In this document: positions 1 to 6,175 of the stretch, piece after piece | How positions within the stretch are numbered: the first letter of the stretch is position 1 | Layout: each line of letters starts with the position of its first letter | Source of the DNA: Zoogloeaceae bacterium | GTDB taxonomy: Bacteria; Pseudomonadota; Gammaproteobacteria; Burkholderiales; Rhodocyclaceae | DNA length: 6,271 nucleotides | Direction of reading: 5' to 3' | Assembly (NCBI GenBank): GCA_031273145.1 | Contig: JAISSL010000258.1 | Coordinates: 1-6,271, forward strand | Notes under the pieces: model-generated | Databases searched by the model: none | Told to the model about the DNA's origin: nothing | Seen by the model: the letters and a program-made list of their open reading frames with translations, nothing else | Made by a program: the position numbers and the translations under genes

Positions 1-273
1 CTCCATCACATTTTTGGCCTTGTTGCGGTACAGCCCGATTGTTTTGATGGCTTCCCGAAGTCCCTCTTCCCCCAGGGAAATGATTGCCTCTGGCGTGGGG
101 GCGCGTGCAAAGAGGGAGCGGGTGGCCTTGTTCACGCTCGTGTCGGTTGCCTGCGCGGACAGCATCACCGCCACCAGAAGCTGGAAGGTTGAAGCGTACT
201 CCAGCTCCGTTTTCGGAGCGGGATTGGCGGATTTCAGGCGCTCGTAGAGCAACCGGCAGTTTTGGGGCGTCAT
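1..273 (-). CDS. nth: Endonuclease III (base-excision repair), N-terminal part, runs off left edge
   Basis: Reverse-strand translation from the ATG at 273-271 gives 91 uninterrupted codons to the window edge. The protein begins MTPQNCRLLYERLKSANPAP and continues with the family's most conserved N-terminal block, AVMLSAQATDTSVNKAT (about residues 35-51), then IKTIGLYRNKAKN (about 77-89). These align without gaps to the start of E. coli Nth as I remember it, including Gln41, which intercalates into DNA in the family. Nth is a bifunctional glycosylase/AP lyase removing oxidised pyrimidines in the cytoplasm. The catalytic Lys, catalytic Asp, helix-hairpin-helix and 4Fe-4S cluster cysteines all lie in the missing C-terminal part, so activity cannot be judged. 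The gene is divergent from ilvI across about 100 bases. I see no good Shine-Dalgarno sequence or convincing -35/-10 pair for it. An overlapping plus-strand reading frame here is only its antisense shadow. Confidence 0.95.
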   Translation of the reverse strand, partial: MTPQNCRLLYERLKSANPAPKTELEYASTFQLLVAVMLSAQATDTSVNKATRSLFARAPTPEAIISLGEEGLREAIKTIGLYRNKAKNVME

Positions 274-321
274 ATTTGAACGAATTTAACACAGTCCACA
301 AGAGAATTCCACGCGCTTTGC

Positions 322-350
322 TTGACCAATACCGGCTGCGCGATTATCTT
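322..350 (+). promoter_or_regulatory. Sigma-70-type promoter for ilvI
   Basis: TTGACC (322-327, 5 of 6 matches to the -35 consensus) is followed after exactly 17 bases by TATCTT (345-350, 4 of 6 matches to the -10 consensus). Transcription would be expected to start near 357. That leaves only about 18 bases before the ATG at 375 and places the other in-frame ATG at 354 upstream of the transcript. No leader peptide, T-box or attenuator fits in this space, so any end-product control would act on initiation or on the enzyme. No recognisable operator was seen. The prediction rests on sequence match only. Confidence 0.6.
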
Positions 351-374
351 TCTATGCTTTTACACGAATCGGTC

Positions 375-2081
375 ATGACCATGATGATCAGCGGCGCAGA
401 GATTGTAATCAGATGCCTTCAGGAAGAAAAGGTGGAGTACGTGTTCGGCTATCCGGGCGGCAGCGTGCTGCACATTTACGATGAACTGTTCAAACAGGAC
501 GAAATCAAGCACATCCTGGTGCGGCATGAGCAGGCAGCCGTCCACGCGGCGGATGCCTATTCCCGTTCTTCCCACCGGATTGGCGTCGCCATGGTTACGT
601 CCGGTCCCGGCGTGACCAATGCCGTCACGGGGATTGCCACTGCGTATTCCGATTCCGTGCCGCTCATCGTGCTTTGCGGGCAGGTGGCGACTTCCTTTAT
701 CGGGCAGGATGCCTTTCAGGAGTGCGATACGGTCGGCATTACCCGTCCCTGCGTCAAACACAACTTTCTGGTCAAGCATGTCCGGGATTTGGCCACGACC
801 CTGAAAAAAGCCTTCCAGATTGCGACGACTGGCCGCCCCGGCCCGGTCGTGGTGGATTTGCCCAAGGACATCACGGCTGACAAATGCGCGTTCCACTACC
901 CTGCGGCAGTGGCAATGCGTTCCTACAACCCGATTGTCAAGGGGCATCTGGGGCAAATCAAGAAGGCCATGCAACTGCTTATGGAAGCCAAGCGCCCCAT
1001 CCTTTACATCGGCGGCGGCGTCATCCTTTCCGATTCTGCGGAAAAGCTCACTGAATTTGCGCGGCGGCTCAATTTTCCCGTCATCAATACCATGATGGCG
1101 CTGGGCGGCTTTCCCGGCACCGACCGGCAAAATCTCGGAATGCCCGGAATGCACGGCAATTACGAAGCCAACATGGCGTTTCATCATGCCGACGTGGTGC
1201 TGGCGGTCGGCGCGCGTTTTGATGACCGGGTGATCGGCAACGTCAGCCATTTTGCGGCGGAACCGCGCAAGGTCATTCATGTTGACATTGATCCTTCTTC
1301 TATTTCCAAGCGGGTCAAGACGGATATTCCCATCGTCGGGAATGCGACGGACGTGCTGGATGAAATGCTGAAGCTGCTGGATGAAAAGCTGGTTACGTCC
1401 CCGGAGCTGCCGGCCTGGTGGGAGAAAATCGAGGCATGGCGCGGCAGGAACGGCCTTGCCTATCCGCAGAACGAGAAAATCATGCCGCAGTTCGTGGTGG
1501 AAAAACTCTACGAAGTCACGAAAGGCGAAGCCTTCATAACGTCCGATGTCGGGCAACACCAGATGTTTACCGCCCAGTTCTACAAATTCGACCAGCCCCG
1601 CCGCTGGATCAGTTCCGGCGGCCTGGGCACGATGGGCGTGGGGTTGCCTTACGCAATGGGCACCTGCTTTGCCAATCCGGGCGCGACGGTTGCCTGCGTC
1701 ACCGGCGAAGGCTCCATCCAGATGTGCATTCAGGAACTCTCCACCTGCAAGCAGTTCGAGCTGCCGATCAAGATCATCAACCTCAACAACGGCATGTTGG
1801 GCATGGTGCGGCAATGGCAGGAAATGTTCTATTCCAAGCGTTATTCCCAGTCTTACGTCACTTCGCTGCCCGATTTCGTCCGCCTTGCCGAAGCCTACGG
1901 GCATGTCGGGATGCGAATCGAAAAGCCGGAAGAGGTGAAGCCCGCGCTCGAAAAAGCCTTTACCGAGTACCGCGACCGTCTGGTATTCATGGACTTCATC
2001 ATTGATCCGACCGCCAACGTTTTCCCGATGGTCGCTTCGGGCAAGGGTCTCACCGAAATGGTGCTGGCCGAAGACCTGTAA
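375..2081 (+). CDS. ilvI: Acetolactate (acetohydroxyacid) synthase large, catalytic subunit
   Basis: Thiamine-diphosphate enzyme that condenses pyruvate with pyruvate or 2-oxobutyrate, the first common step of valine/leucine and isoleucine synthesis. From the ATG at 375 it has 568 residues, close to E. coli IlvI (574). Visible landmarks are FGYPGG at 24-29 and RHEQAA with catalytic Glu52, in the N-terminal ThDP domain. GPGVTNAVTG and GQVATSFIGQDAFQE follow, then a central domain with ARFDDRV. The C-terminal ThDP domain has GEGSIQM (444-450) and NN at 471-472, the metal/diphosphate motif, followed by GMVRQWQ. The motif reads GEG rather than the more usual GDG; I recall this as common in betaproteobacterial homologues. 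The start is uncertain. ATG codons at 354, 375, 381 and 384 are in frame, none with a clear Shine-Dalgarno; homologues begin close to the ISGAEI segment and the promoter excludes 354. The much longer frame opening at 84 is antisense to nth. The gene is followed after 12 bases by ilvH. It could also be labelled ilvB. Confidence 0.96.
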   Translation: MTMMISGAEIVIRCLQEEKVEYVFGYPGGSVLHIYDELFKQDEIKHILVRHEQAAVHAADAYSRSSHRIGVAMVTSGPGVTNAVTGIATAYSDSVPLIVLCGQVATSFIGQDAFQECDTVGITRPCVKHNFLVKHVRDLATTLKKAFQIATTGRPGPVVVDLPKDITADKCAFHYPAAVAMRSYNPIVKGHLGQIKKAMQLLMEAKRPILYIGGGVILSDSAEKLTEFARRLNFPVINTMMALGGFPGTDRQNLGMPGMHGNYEANMAFHHADVVLAVGARFDDRVIGNVSHFAAEPRKVIHVDIDPSSISKRVKTDIPIVGNATDVLDEMLKLLDEKLVTSPELPAWWEKIEAWRGRNGLAYPQNEKIMPQFVVEKLYEVTKGEAFITSDVGQHQMFTAQFYKFDQPRRWISSGGLGTMGVGLPYAMGTCFANPGATVACVTGEGSIQMCIQELSTCKQFELPIKIINLNNGMLGMVRQWQEMFYSKRYSQSYVTSLPDFVRLAEAYGHVGMRIEKPEEVKPALEKAFTEYRDRLVFMDFIIDPTANVFPMVASGKGLTEMVLAEDL

Positions 2082-2093
2082 GGGAGCAAAATC

Positions 2094-2585
2094 ATGCGAC
2101 ACATTATCTCCATTCTGCTGGAAAACGAATCCGGGGCGCTCTCTCATGTGGCGGGGCTGTTTTCCGCGCGCGGCTACAATATCGAATCGCTGACCGTCGC
2201 GCCGACCGAGGACGAATCCCTCTCCCGGATGACCATCGTTACGCGCGGCTCCGACGAAGTGCTTGAACAGATTACCAAGCAACTGAACAAGCTGGTCAAT
2301 GTGGTGAAAGTCGTCGACCTTTCCGAGGCGGCGCACGTCGAGCGGGAACTGATGCTCATCAAGGTGCGCGCCACCGGGCGCGACCGCGAGGAAATGAAGC
2401 GGATGTCCGACATTTTCCGGGGACGCATTCTGGACGCGACCGAATCCACCTACGTGATTGAACTGACGGGAACCAGCGCCAAGCTGGATTCTTTCATCAA
2501 TGCCCTGGATGCTGGCCTGATTCTGGAAACGGCGCGTACCGGCGTATCCGGCATTGGTCGCAGCGACCGCATTCTCAAAGTCTGA
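2094..2585 (+). CDS. ilvH: Acetolactate synthase small, regulatory subunit
   Basis: Regulatory partner of the large subunit encoded just upstream; in the family it activates the catalytic subunit and confers valine feedback inhibition. It has 163 residues, the same length as E. coli IlvH. The N-terminal ACT domain (about 1-75) begins with ILLENESGALSHVAGLFSAR and contains GYNIESLTVAPTED. Residues Asn11, Gly14, Ser17 and Asn29, where changes in E. coli IlvH are known to reduce valine sensitivity, are all retained, so I infer a valine-sensitive enzyme. The C-terminal half (about 78-163) contains HVERELMLIKV, FRGRILD and the terminal GVSGIGRSDRILKV. The ATG at 2094 follows AGGGAGC with suitable spacing. 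It lies 12 bases after ilvI and 24 bases before ilvC, in the same reading frame as both, which fits one operon and translational coupling. Confidence 0.97.
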   Translation: MRHIISILLENESGALSHVAGLFSARGYNIESLTVAPTEDESLSRMTIVTRGSDEVLEQITKQLNKLVNVVKVVDLSEAAHVERELMLIKVRATGRDREEMKRMSDIFRGRILDATESTYVIELTGTSAKLDSFINALDAGLILETARTGVSGIGRSDRILKV

Positions 2586-3629
<1,044 letters not shown>

Positions 3630-3633
3630 TAGC

Positions 3634-3692
3634 CGCCGGATTTCCAGTGGCGTTGAGGTATCCGGCGCTACTGGAAAAATTCCAACTTTTTT
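3634..3692 (+). terminator. Strong hairpin with T-run between ilvC and psd: candidate terminator or attenuator
   Basis: A 12-bp stem pairs 3641-3652 (TTTCCAGTGGCG) with 3666-3677 (CGCTACTGGAAA), with one G-U pair and a 13-base loop. It can extend by GGA (3638-3640) with TCC (3681-3683) across a small bulge. A run of six T follows at 3687-3692. This resembles an intrinsic terminator, but the T-run is offset from the main stem by 9 bases. A second, mutually exclusive stem pairs CGCCGGA (3634-3640) with TCCGGCG (3661-3667), so the RNA could switch between two folds. I see no clear promoter between here and psd, so partial termination that balances ilv against phospholipid genes is more likely than a complete stop. 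Confidence 0.5.
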
Positions 3693-3705
3693 GTGAAGTC
3701 ATTGT

Positions 3706-4371
3706 ATGGATTATCCTCATCCTTTCATTGCCCGCGAAGGCTGGCCTTTTCTAGCGGGCTTCTTTTTTGCGGCGATCCTCTGCCAGTTGCTTGGCTGGAG
3801 CATTCCGGCTGGCTTGCTGGGGCTGCTCTTTCTGTTTACCCTGCAATTTTTCCGCGATCCGCCCCGCGATATTGCCGGAGTGGATGACTTGGCAATCGTC
3901 GCTCCTGCCGATGGGCGCGTCATTGCCATTGAGGAATGCGACGATCCCTGGCTTTCCCGACGCGCCTTGAAAATCAGCGTGTTCATGAACGTGTTTAATG
4001 TCCATTCCAACCGTTCCCCGATTGATGGCGAAGTGAAGCAAGTTACCTATCATCCCGGACGTTTTTTCAATGCTGCTCTCTCCAAGGCATCCCTGGAAAA
4101 CGAGCGATGCGCCATGCACCTGGTCGGCGCGAACGGCGCGGATGTTACCTGCGTACAGGTGGCCGGACTGATTGCCCGCCGCATCCTGAATTACATGACG
4201 CCCGATAAAAAACTCGCGCGGGGCGAGCGTTACGGTTTTATCCGCTTCGGTTCCAGGGTTGATCTGTATCTGCCGCTGGATGTCCGGGTATGCGTAACCC
4301 TTGGCGACAAGGTTTTCGCGTCCAGTTCCCTGCTGGCTGAATTTGCCAAGCCCCCTAAACAGAACACCTGA
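3706..4371 (+). CDS. psd: Phosphatidylserine decarboxylase proenzyme, short membrane-anchored type
   Basis: Decarboxylates phosphatidylserine to phosphatidylethanolamine at the inner membrane, using a pyruvoyl group made by self-cleavage. It has 221 residues, typical of the short family rather than the longer E. coli form. The N-terminus [13 protein letters not shown] is followed by two hydrophobic segments (about 14-31 and 33-49) and then QFFRDPPR. Likely catalytic Asp69 lies in APADGRV and His100 in FNVHSNRSP. Self-cleavage is expected between Gly182 and Ser183 in IRFGSRVD, giving a 182-residue beta chain and a 39-residue alpha chain that starts with the pyruvoyl group from Ser183. The ATG at 3706 has a weak GAAG (3695-3698) 7 bases upstream and matches homologue starts as I recall them. 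It lies 76 bases after ilvC across a hairpin and 8 bases before pssA, which makes its substrate. Confidence 0.95.
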   Translation: MDYPHPFIAREGWPFLAGFFFAAILCQLLGWSIPAGLLGLLFLFTLQFFRDPPRDIAGVDDLAIVAPADGRVIAIEECDDPWLSRRALKISVFMNVFNVHSNRSPIDGEVKQVTYHPGRFFNAALSKASLENERCAMHLVGANGADVTCVQVAGLIARRILNYMTPDKKLARGERYGFIRFGSRVDLYLPLDVRVCVTLGDKVFASSSLLAEFAKPPKQNT

Positions 4372-4379
4372 AGCGCCTC

Positions 4380-5216
4380 ATGTCTGAACCCACTTCCCAC
4401 AAGAAACTTCTTTTCCATCCCGGTTCCAGACGGCGGGGCATTTACATTCTGCCCAGCCTGTTTACCACGGCGGCGCTGTTTTCCGGGTTTTTTGCCATTG
4501 TTCAGGCCATGCAGGGCAATTTTGAGCAGGCTGCGATTGCCATTTTTGTGGCGATGGTAATGGATGGACTGGACGGGCGAGTCGCAAGGCTGACCAATAC
4601 CCAATCCGCCTTTGGCGCGGAATACGATTCCCTGGCTGACATGGTTTCCTTTGGCGTGGCGCCGGCGCTGGTCATGTATTCGTGGGCGCTTTCCGGTCTG
4701 GGGCGAATCGGCTGGCTGGCGGCTTTTGTTTATTGCGCGGGCGCGGCGCTTCGGCTGGCGCGTTTCAACGTCAATCTTGAAGTCATGGATAAACGCTACT
4801 TTCAGGGTTTGCCAAGCCCTGCTGCTGCCGCGTTTATCGTGGGGATGGTCTGGCTCTCGCAGGAAATGGGAGTGGTGGTGGAAGAAATGCGCTGGATACG
4901 CTGGCTCGCGGCTTTTTTCACGGTGCTGATCGGCATCACGATGGTCTCCAACGTCCTTTTTTACAGTTTTAAGGACATCAACGTGAAAAAGCGCGTCCCG
5001 TTCATGACCCTGGTCGCTCTGGTGTTGGCCTTTGTGCTGGTTCCCATCATCAATACGGCGGGCTTTTTGTTTGCGGTTGCCCTGCTTTACCTGTTTTCTG
5101 GTTATCTGCTGGCGGTCATGCGCTTTTTCTCCCGGAAAAACCGGGTCAGCAAGGCCGCGCTTCTCGCCCCGCCGGACGATTCTGCGGATAATGATTATCC
5201 TGCGGATGACAAATAA
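4380..5216 (+). CDS. pssA: CDP-diacylglycerol-serine O-phosphatidyltransferase (phosphatidylserine synthase), integral membrane type
   Basis: Transfers the phosphatidyl group from CDP-diacylglycerol to L-serine, giving phosphatidylserine and CMP. It has 278 residues. The complete CDP-alcohol phosphotransferase signature is visible: Asp62-x2-Asp65-Gly66-x2-Ala69-Arg70-x8-Gly79-x3-Asp83-x3-Asp87, with the four Asp that bind the two metal ions. This marks the membrane-embedded (Bacillus-like) class, not the phospholipase-D-like E. coli enzyme. Several hydrophobic helices are apparent (about 21-44, 51-64, 92-105, 109-127, 144-160, 174-197 and 205-250). The N-terminus is short and basic, and the C-terminal tail is polar and acidic (PPDDSADNDYPADDK). 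The GAAG at 4370-4373 that overlaps the psd stop codon can serve as ribosome binding site, so translation is probably coupled to psd. The gene is the last of the conserved block; transcription direction is unchanged downstream but the neighbour is unrelated. Confidence 0.96.
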   Translation: MSEPTSHKKLLFHPGSRRRGIYILPSLFTTAALFSGFFAIVQAMQGNFEQAAIAIFVAMVMDGLDGRVARLTNTQSAFGAEYDSLADMVSFGVAPALVMYSWALSGLGRIGWLAAFVYCAGAALRLARFNVNLEVMDKRYFQGLPSPAAAAFIVGMVWLSQEMGVVVEEMRWIRWLAAFFTVLIGITMVSNVLFYSFKDINVKKRVPFMTLVALVLAFVLVPIINTAGFLFAVALLYLFSGYLLAVMRFFSRKNRVSKAALLAPPDDSADNDYPADDK

Positions 5217-5240
5217 AAAACATTGCCCAGGCGCAGCCTG
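5215..5240 (-). terminator. Small hairpin with T-run reading leftward (left copy of repeat module)
   Basis: CAGGC (5228-5232) pairs with GCCTG (5236-5240) around a 3-base loop. Read on the minus strand, the hairpin is followed by GGCAATG and six T (5220-5215). The right repeat copy has the same arrangement pointing right. The stem is only 5 bp, so termination would be weak, and no minus-strand gene in this window ends here. It would mainly insulate pssA from leftward transcription. Confidence 0.25.
5222..5240 (+). repeat. Left arm of perfect 19-bp inverted repeat
   Basis: ATTGCCCAGGCGCAGCCTG is the exact reverse complement of 5644-5662. The match ends sharply on both sides. It starts 5 bases after the pssA stop codon and contains the -35 box of the next gene. 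Two arms 441 bp apart with 19 identical bases are very unlikely by chance in a window of this size. Confidence 0.85.
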
Positions 5241-5251
5241 TCGCCTACAAT
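5223..5251 (+). promoter_or_regulatory. Sigma-70-type promoter for the 87-residue gene
   Basis: TTGCCC (5223-5228, 4 of 6 matches) and TACAAT (5246-5251, 5 of 6 matches) are separated by exactly 17 bases. Transcription would start near 5258, about 19 bases before the ATG at 5277. The -35 box lies inside the left inverted repeat, and the repeat's hairpin occupies most of the spacer, so a protein bound to the repeat would also control this promoter. Confidence 0.6.
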
Positions 5252-5276
5252 GCCAACTTAATCACTGGAGAACGTC

Positions 5277-5540
5277 ATGAAAAAGAAACTGGAAGATTTG
5301 CTTGAACGCAAGAAAAAACTGAACTCGCAGATAGCTGATCTCAAATCTCGCAAGAGCAAGAAGAATCGCGCTGCCGAAGCGAGGAAAGTGAATATCATCG
5401 GCACGGTCGTGCTGCGGCTTGCCAGGAAAGACAAGTTTGGGCAGGAAATTCTGGCCAAAATCCTGCCGCATGTTGCCAAGGGCGAGCGCCCCCTCTTCCA
5501 CGAGTTTTTGGATCCCGCCGACGCCGCAGAGACTGACTAA
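5277..5540 (+). CDS. Small basic coiled-coil-like protein, mobilisation-accessory-like (function unknown)
   Basis: Has 87 residues, with ATG at 5277 preceded by GGAG (5267-5270) at 6-base spacing and by its own promoter, so I consider it a real gene. Residues 1-36 are highly charged and Lys/Arg-rich (KKKLEDLLERKKKLNSQIA then KSRKSKKNRAAEARK) and likely form a helix or short coiled coil. A hydrophobic segment, VNIIGTVVLRLA (38-49), follows, then a helical tail ending in an acidic stretch. The layout, with a basic helix, then ARK, then an IIG-type hydrophobic strand or helix, then R-x-LF near the end, recalls small conjugation/mobilisation accessory proteins (TraD/MobC-like) that sit beside relaxases. 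This is a resemblance from memory, and no relaxase is present here. No signal peptide and no cysteines. Early codons are AT-rich (about 38% GC in 5281-5340), unlike pssA. The function is not known. Confidence 0.75.
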   Translation: MKKKLEDLLERKKKLNSQIADLKSRKSKKNRAAEARKVNIIGTVVLRLARKDKFGQEILAKILPHVAKGERPLFHEFLDPADAAETD

Positions 5541-5569
5541 AGGGTTCAGGCTTCAGAGCGCCGATTTGA

Positions 5570-5626
5570 ACACAGGTCGCGCTTGTCTCCGCCATGAATA
5601 GCGGAAGACAAGCGCGGGAACTGTGT
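5570..5626. other. Long imperfect hairpin between convergent genes
   Basis: CGCGCTTGTCT (5578-5588) pairs perfectly with AGACAAGCGCG (5606-5616). CCGC (5589-5592) pairs with GCGG (5601-5604) beside one bulged A at 5605, leaving an 8-base loop. After a small internal loop the stem resumes with ACACAG (5570-5575) and CTGTGT (5621-5626). That gives about 21 base pairs in total. No T-run follows on either strand, so it is not a classical intrinsic terminator. It may act as an mRNA 3'-end stabiliser, a bidirectional barrier between the convergent genes, or a structural part of the repeat-bounded unit. Confidence 0.6.
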
Positions 5627-5643
5627 CAGTTGCCGTCCGCAGG

Positions 5644-5662
5644 CAGGCTGCGCCTGGGCAAT
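5644..5662 (-). repeat. Right arm of perfect 19-bp inverted repeat
   Basis: CAGGCTGCGCCTGGGCAAT is the exact reverse complement of 5222-5240. It lies about 100 bases past the stop of the 87-residue gene and about 50 bases before the end of the convergent lipoprotein gene. Confidence 0.85.
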
Positions 5663-5666
5663 TTTT
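5644..5666 (+). terminator. Small hairpin with T-run reading rightward (right copy of repeat module)
   Basis: CAGGC (5644-5648) and GCCTG (5652-5656) form a 5-bp stem with a 3-base loop. They are followed by GGCAA and five T (5662-5666). It could end transcription of the 87-residue gene, helped by the larger hairpin just upstream. The short stem and the 5-base gap before the T-run make it a weak candidate. Confidence 0.35.
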
Positions 5667-5710
5667 GAAAACTCAAGATTGCTCACAACGCTTTGTGCTA
5701 CGTTTGTTTC

Positions 5711-6175
5711 TCATTCACCACTACTCACAGGGCAAGATGTAGGCCGTTCTCTATATTTAAAATGATGGAGAGCTTTTTCACCGTTTTTCTTTTCAGAAAG
5801 ACAGAACAATCCAGAGTAACCATGAACTTCATTGCTTCGCCGATTTTTTGGGCTGACGTCAAAATCAATTAGATACAGAACATTATTTTCCAGTGCCTCT
5901 CCTTCATATGGAACACATTCTCCAGACTGAAGAGTAGCACGATTCATAAATTTATCCATCATGCTTTTTCGTGGAATGGTGTTTTCAGGGCGAGGGACAT
6001 AAATGGAATAAATTTCTGTCTGCTCACTGCGTAGTTGTGCATCGTCCGCAAGACCAAAGCAAGGCACACCATCTTTCAGGGTTATTGTGACATCATGGTC
6101 GTAATAATAGGGGCCATGTATAGGGCATCCCCCCAACAGAATAACAGACATCCCTAGCAGTAAGCACTTTTTCAT
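5711..6175 (-). CDS. Outer-membrane or periplasmic lipoprotein, T6SS-immunity-like
   Basis: Has 154 residues. The N-terminus MKKCLLLGMSVILLGGCP is a lipoprotein signal with lipobox LGGC, so Cys17 is the lipidation site. Position +2 is Pro, not Asp, which predicts outer-membrane sorting by the E. coli rule. The mature part has Cys39, Cys87, Cys125 and Cys148, allowing two disulfides, and looks all-beta (DVTITLKDG at 28-36, NVLYLIDFDV at 98-107). The pattern of an early VxCF-like strand, then a GECVP segment, then a YLIDF strand resembles the family annotated as putative T6SS immunity periplasmic lipoprotein, as I recall it. It has no recognised catalytic motif. The ATG overlaps the stop of the upstream gene (ATGA) and is preceded by GGGGAAG (minus strand, plus coordinates 6181-6187) at 5-base spacing, so the two are probably translated together. 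GC is about 37-38% in sampled lines, against about 62% in ilvI, suggesting acquired DNA. The immunity role is inference; the lipoprotein call is firm. Confidence 0.85.
   Translation of the reverse strand: MKKCLLLGMSVILLGGCPIHGPYYYDHDVTITLKDGVPCFGLADDAQLRSEQTEIYSIYVPRPENTIPRKSMMDKFMNRATLQSGECVPYEGEALENNVLYLIDFDVSPKNRRSNEVHGYSGLFCLSEKKNGEKALHHFKYRERPTSCPVSSGE

Larger units (their letters stand above)
5222..5662. mobile_element. Candidate small element: 441-bp unit bounded by 19-bp terminal inverted repeats
   Basis: The unit consists of a left inverted repeat, a promoter, an 87-residue gene (5277-5540), a long imperfect hairpin (5570-5626) and a right inverted repeat. It sits directly after pssA, where the conserved betaproteobacterial gene order ends. 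It encodes no transposase. I find no convincing target-site duplication: the left flank is AAAAAAC and the right flank TTTTGAA. It could be a non-autonomous element, or simply a gene framed by two copies of a dispersed repeat. A partial third copy at 6226-6241 favours a dispersed repeat family. Confidence 0.35.

Noticed and set aside
84..374. In-frame N-terminal extension of ilvI giving 665 residues
   Set aside because: It lies antisense to nth and upstream of the predicted promoter, and homologues start near 375-384.
354..374. Alternative ilvI start at 354 (seven extra residues)
   Set aside because: It has no ribosome binding site and lies upstream of the predicted transcription start; not excluded by experiment.
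3630..3705. Independent promoter for psd
   Set aside because: No -35/-10 pair with acceptable matches and spacing was found between the hairpin and the start codon.
5395..5595. Minus-strand open frame of 66 codons opposite the 87-residue gene
   Set aside because: It has no ribosome binding site and overlaps a better-supported gene on the other strand.
5217..5667. Target-site duplication flanking the repeat-bounded unit
   Set aside because: Flanks are A-rich on the left and T-rich on the right. They are inverted, not direct, and short, so they do not support a duplication.
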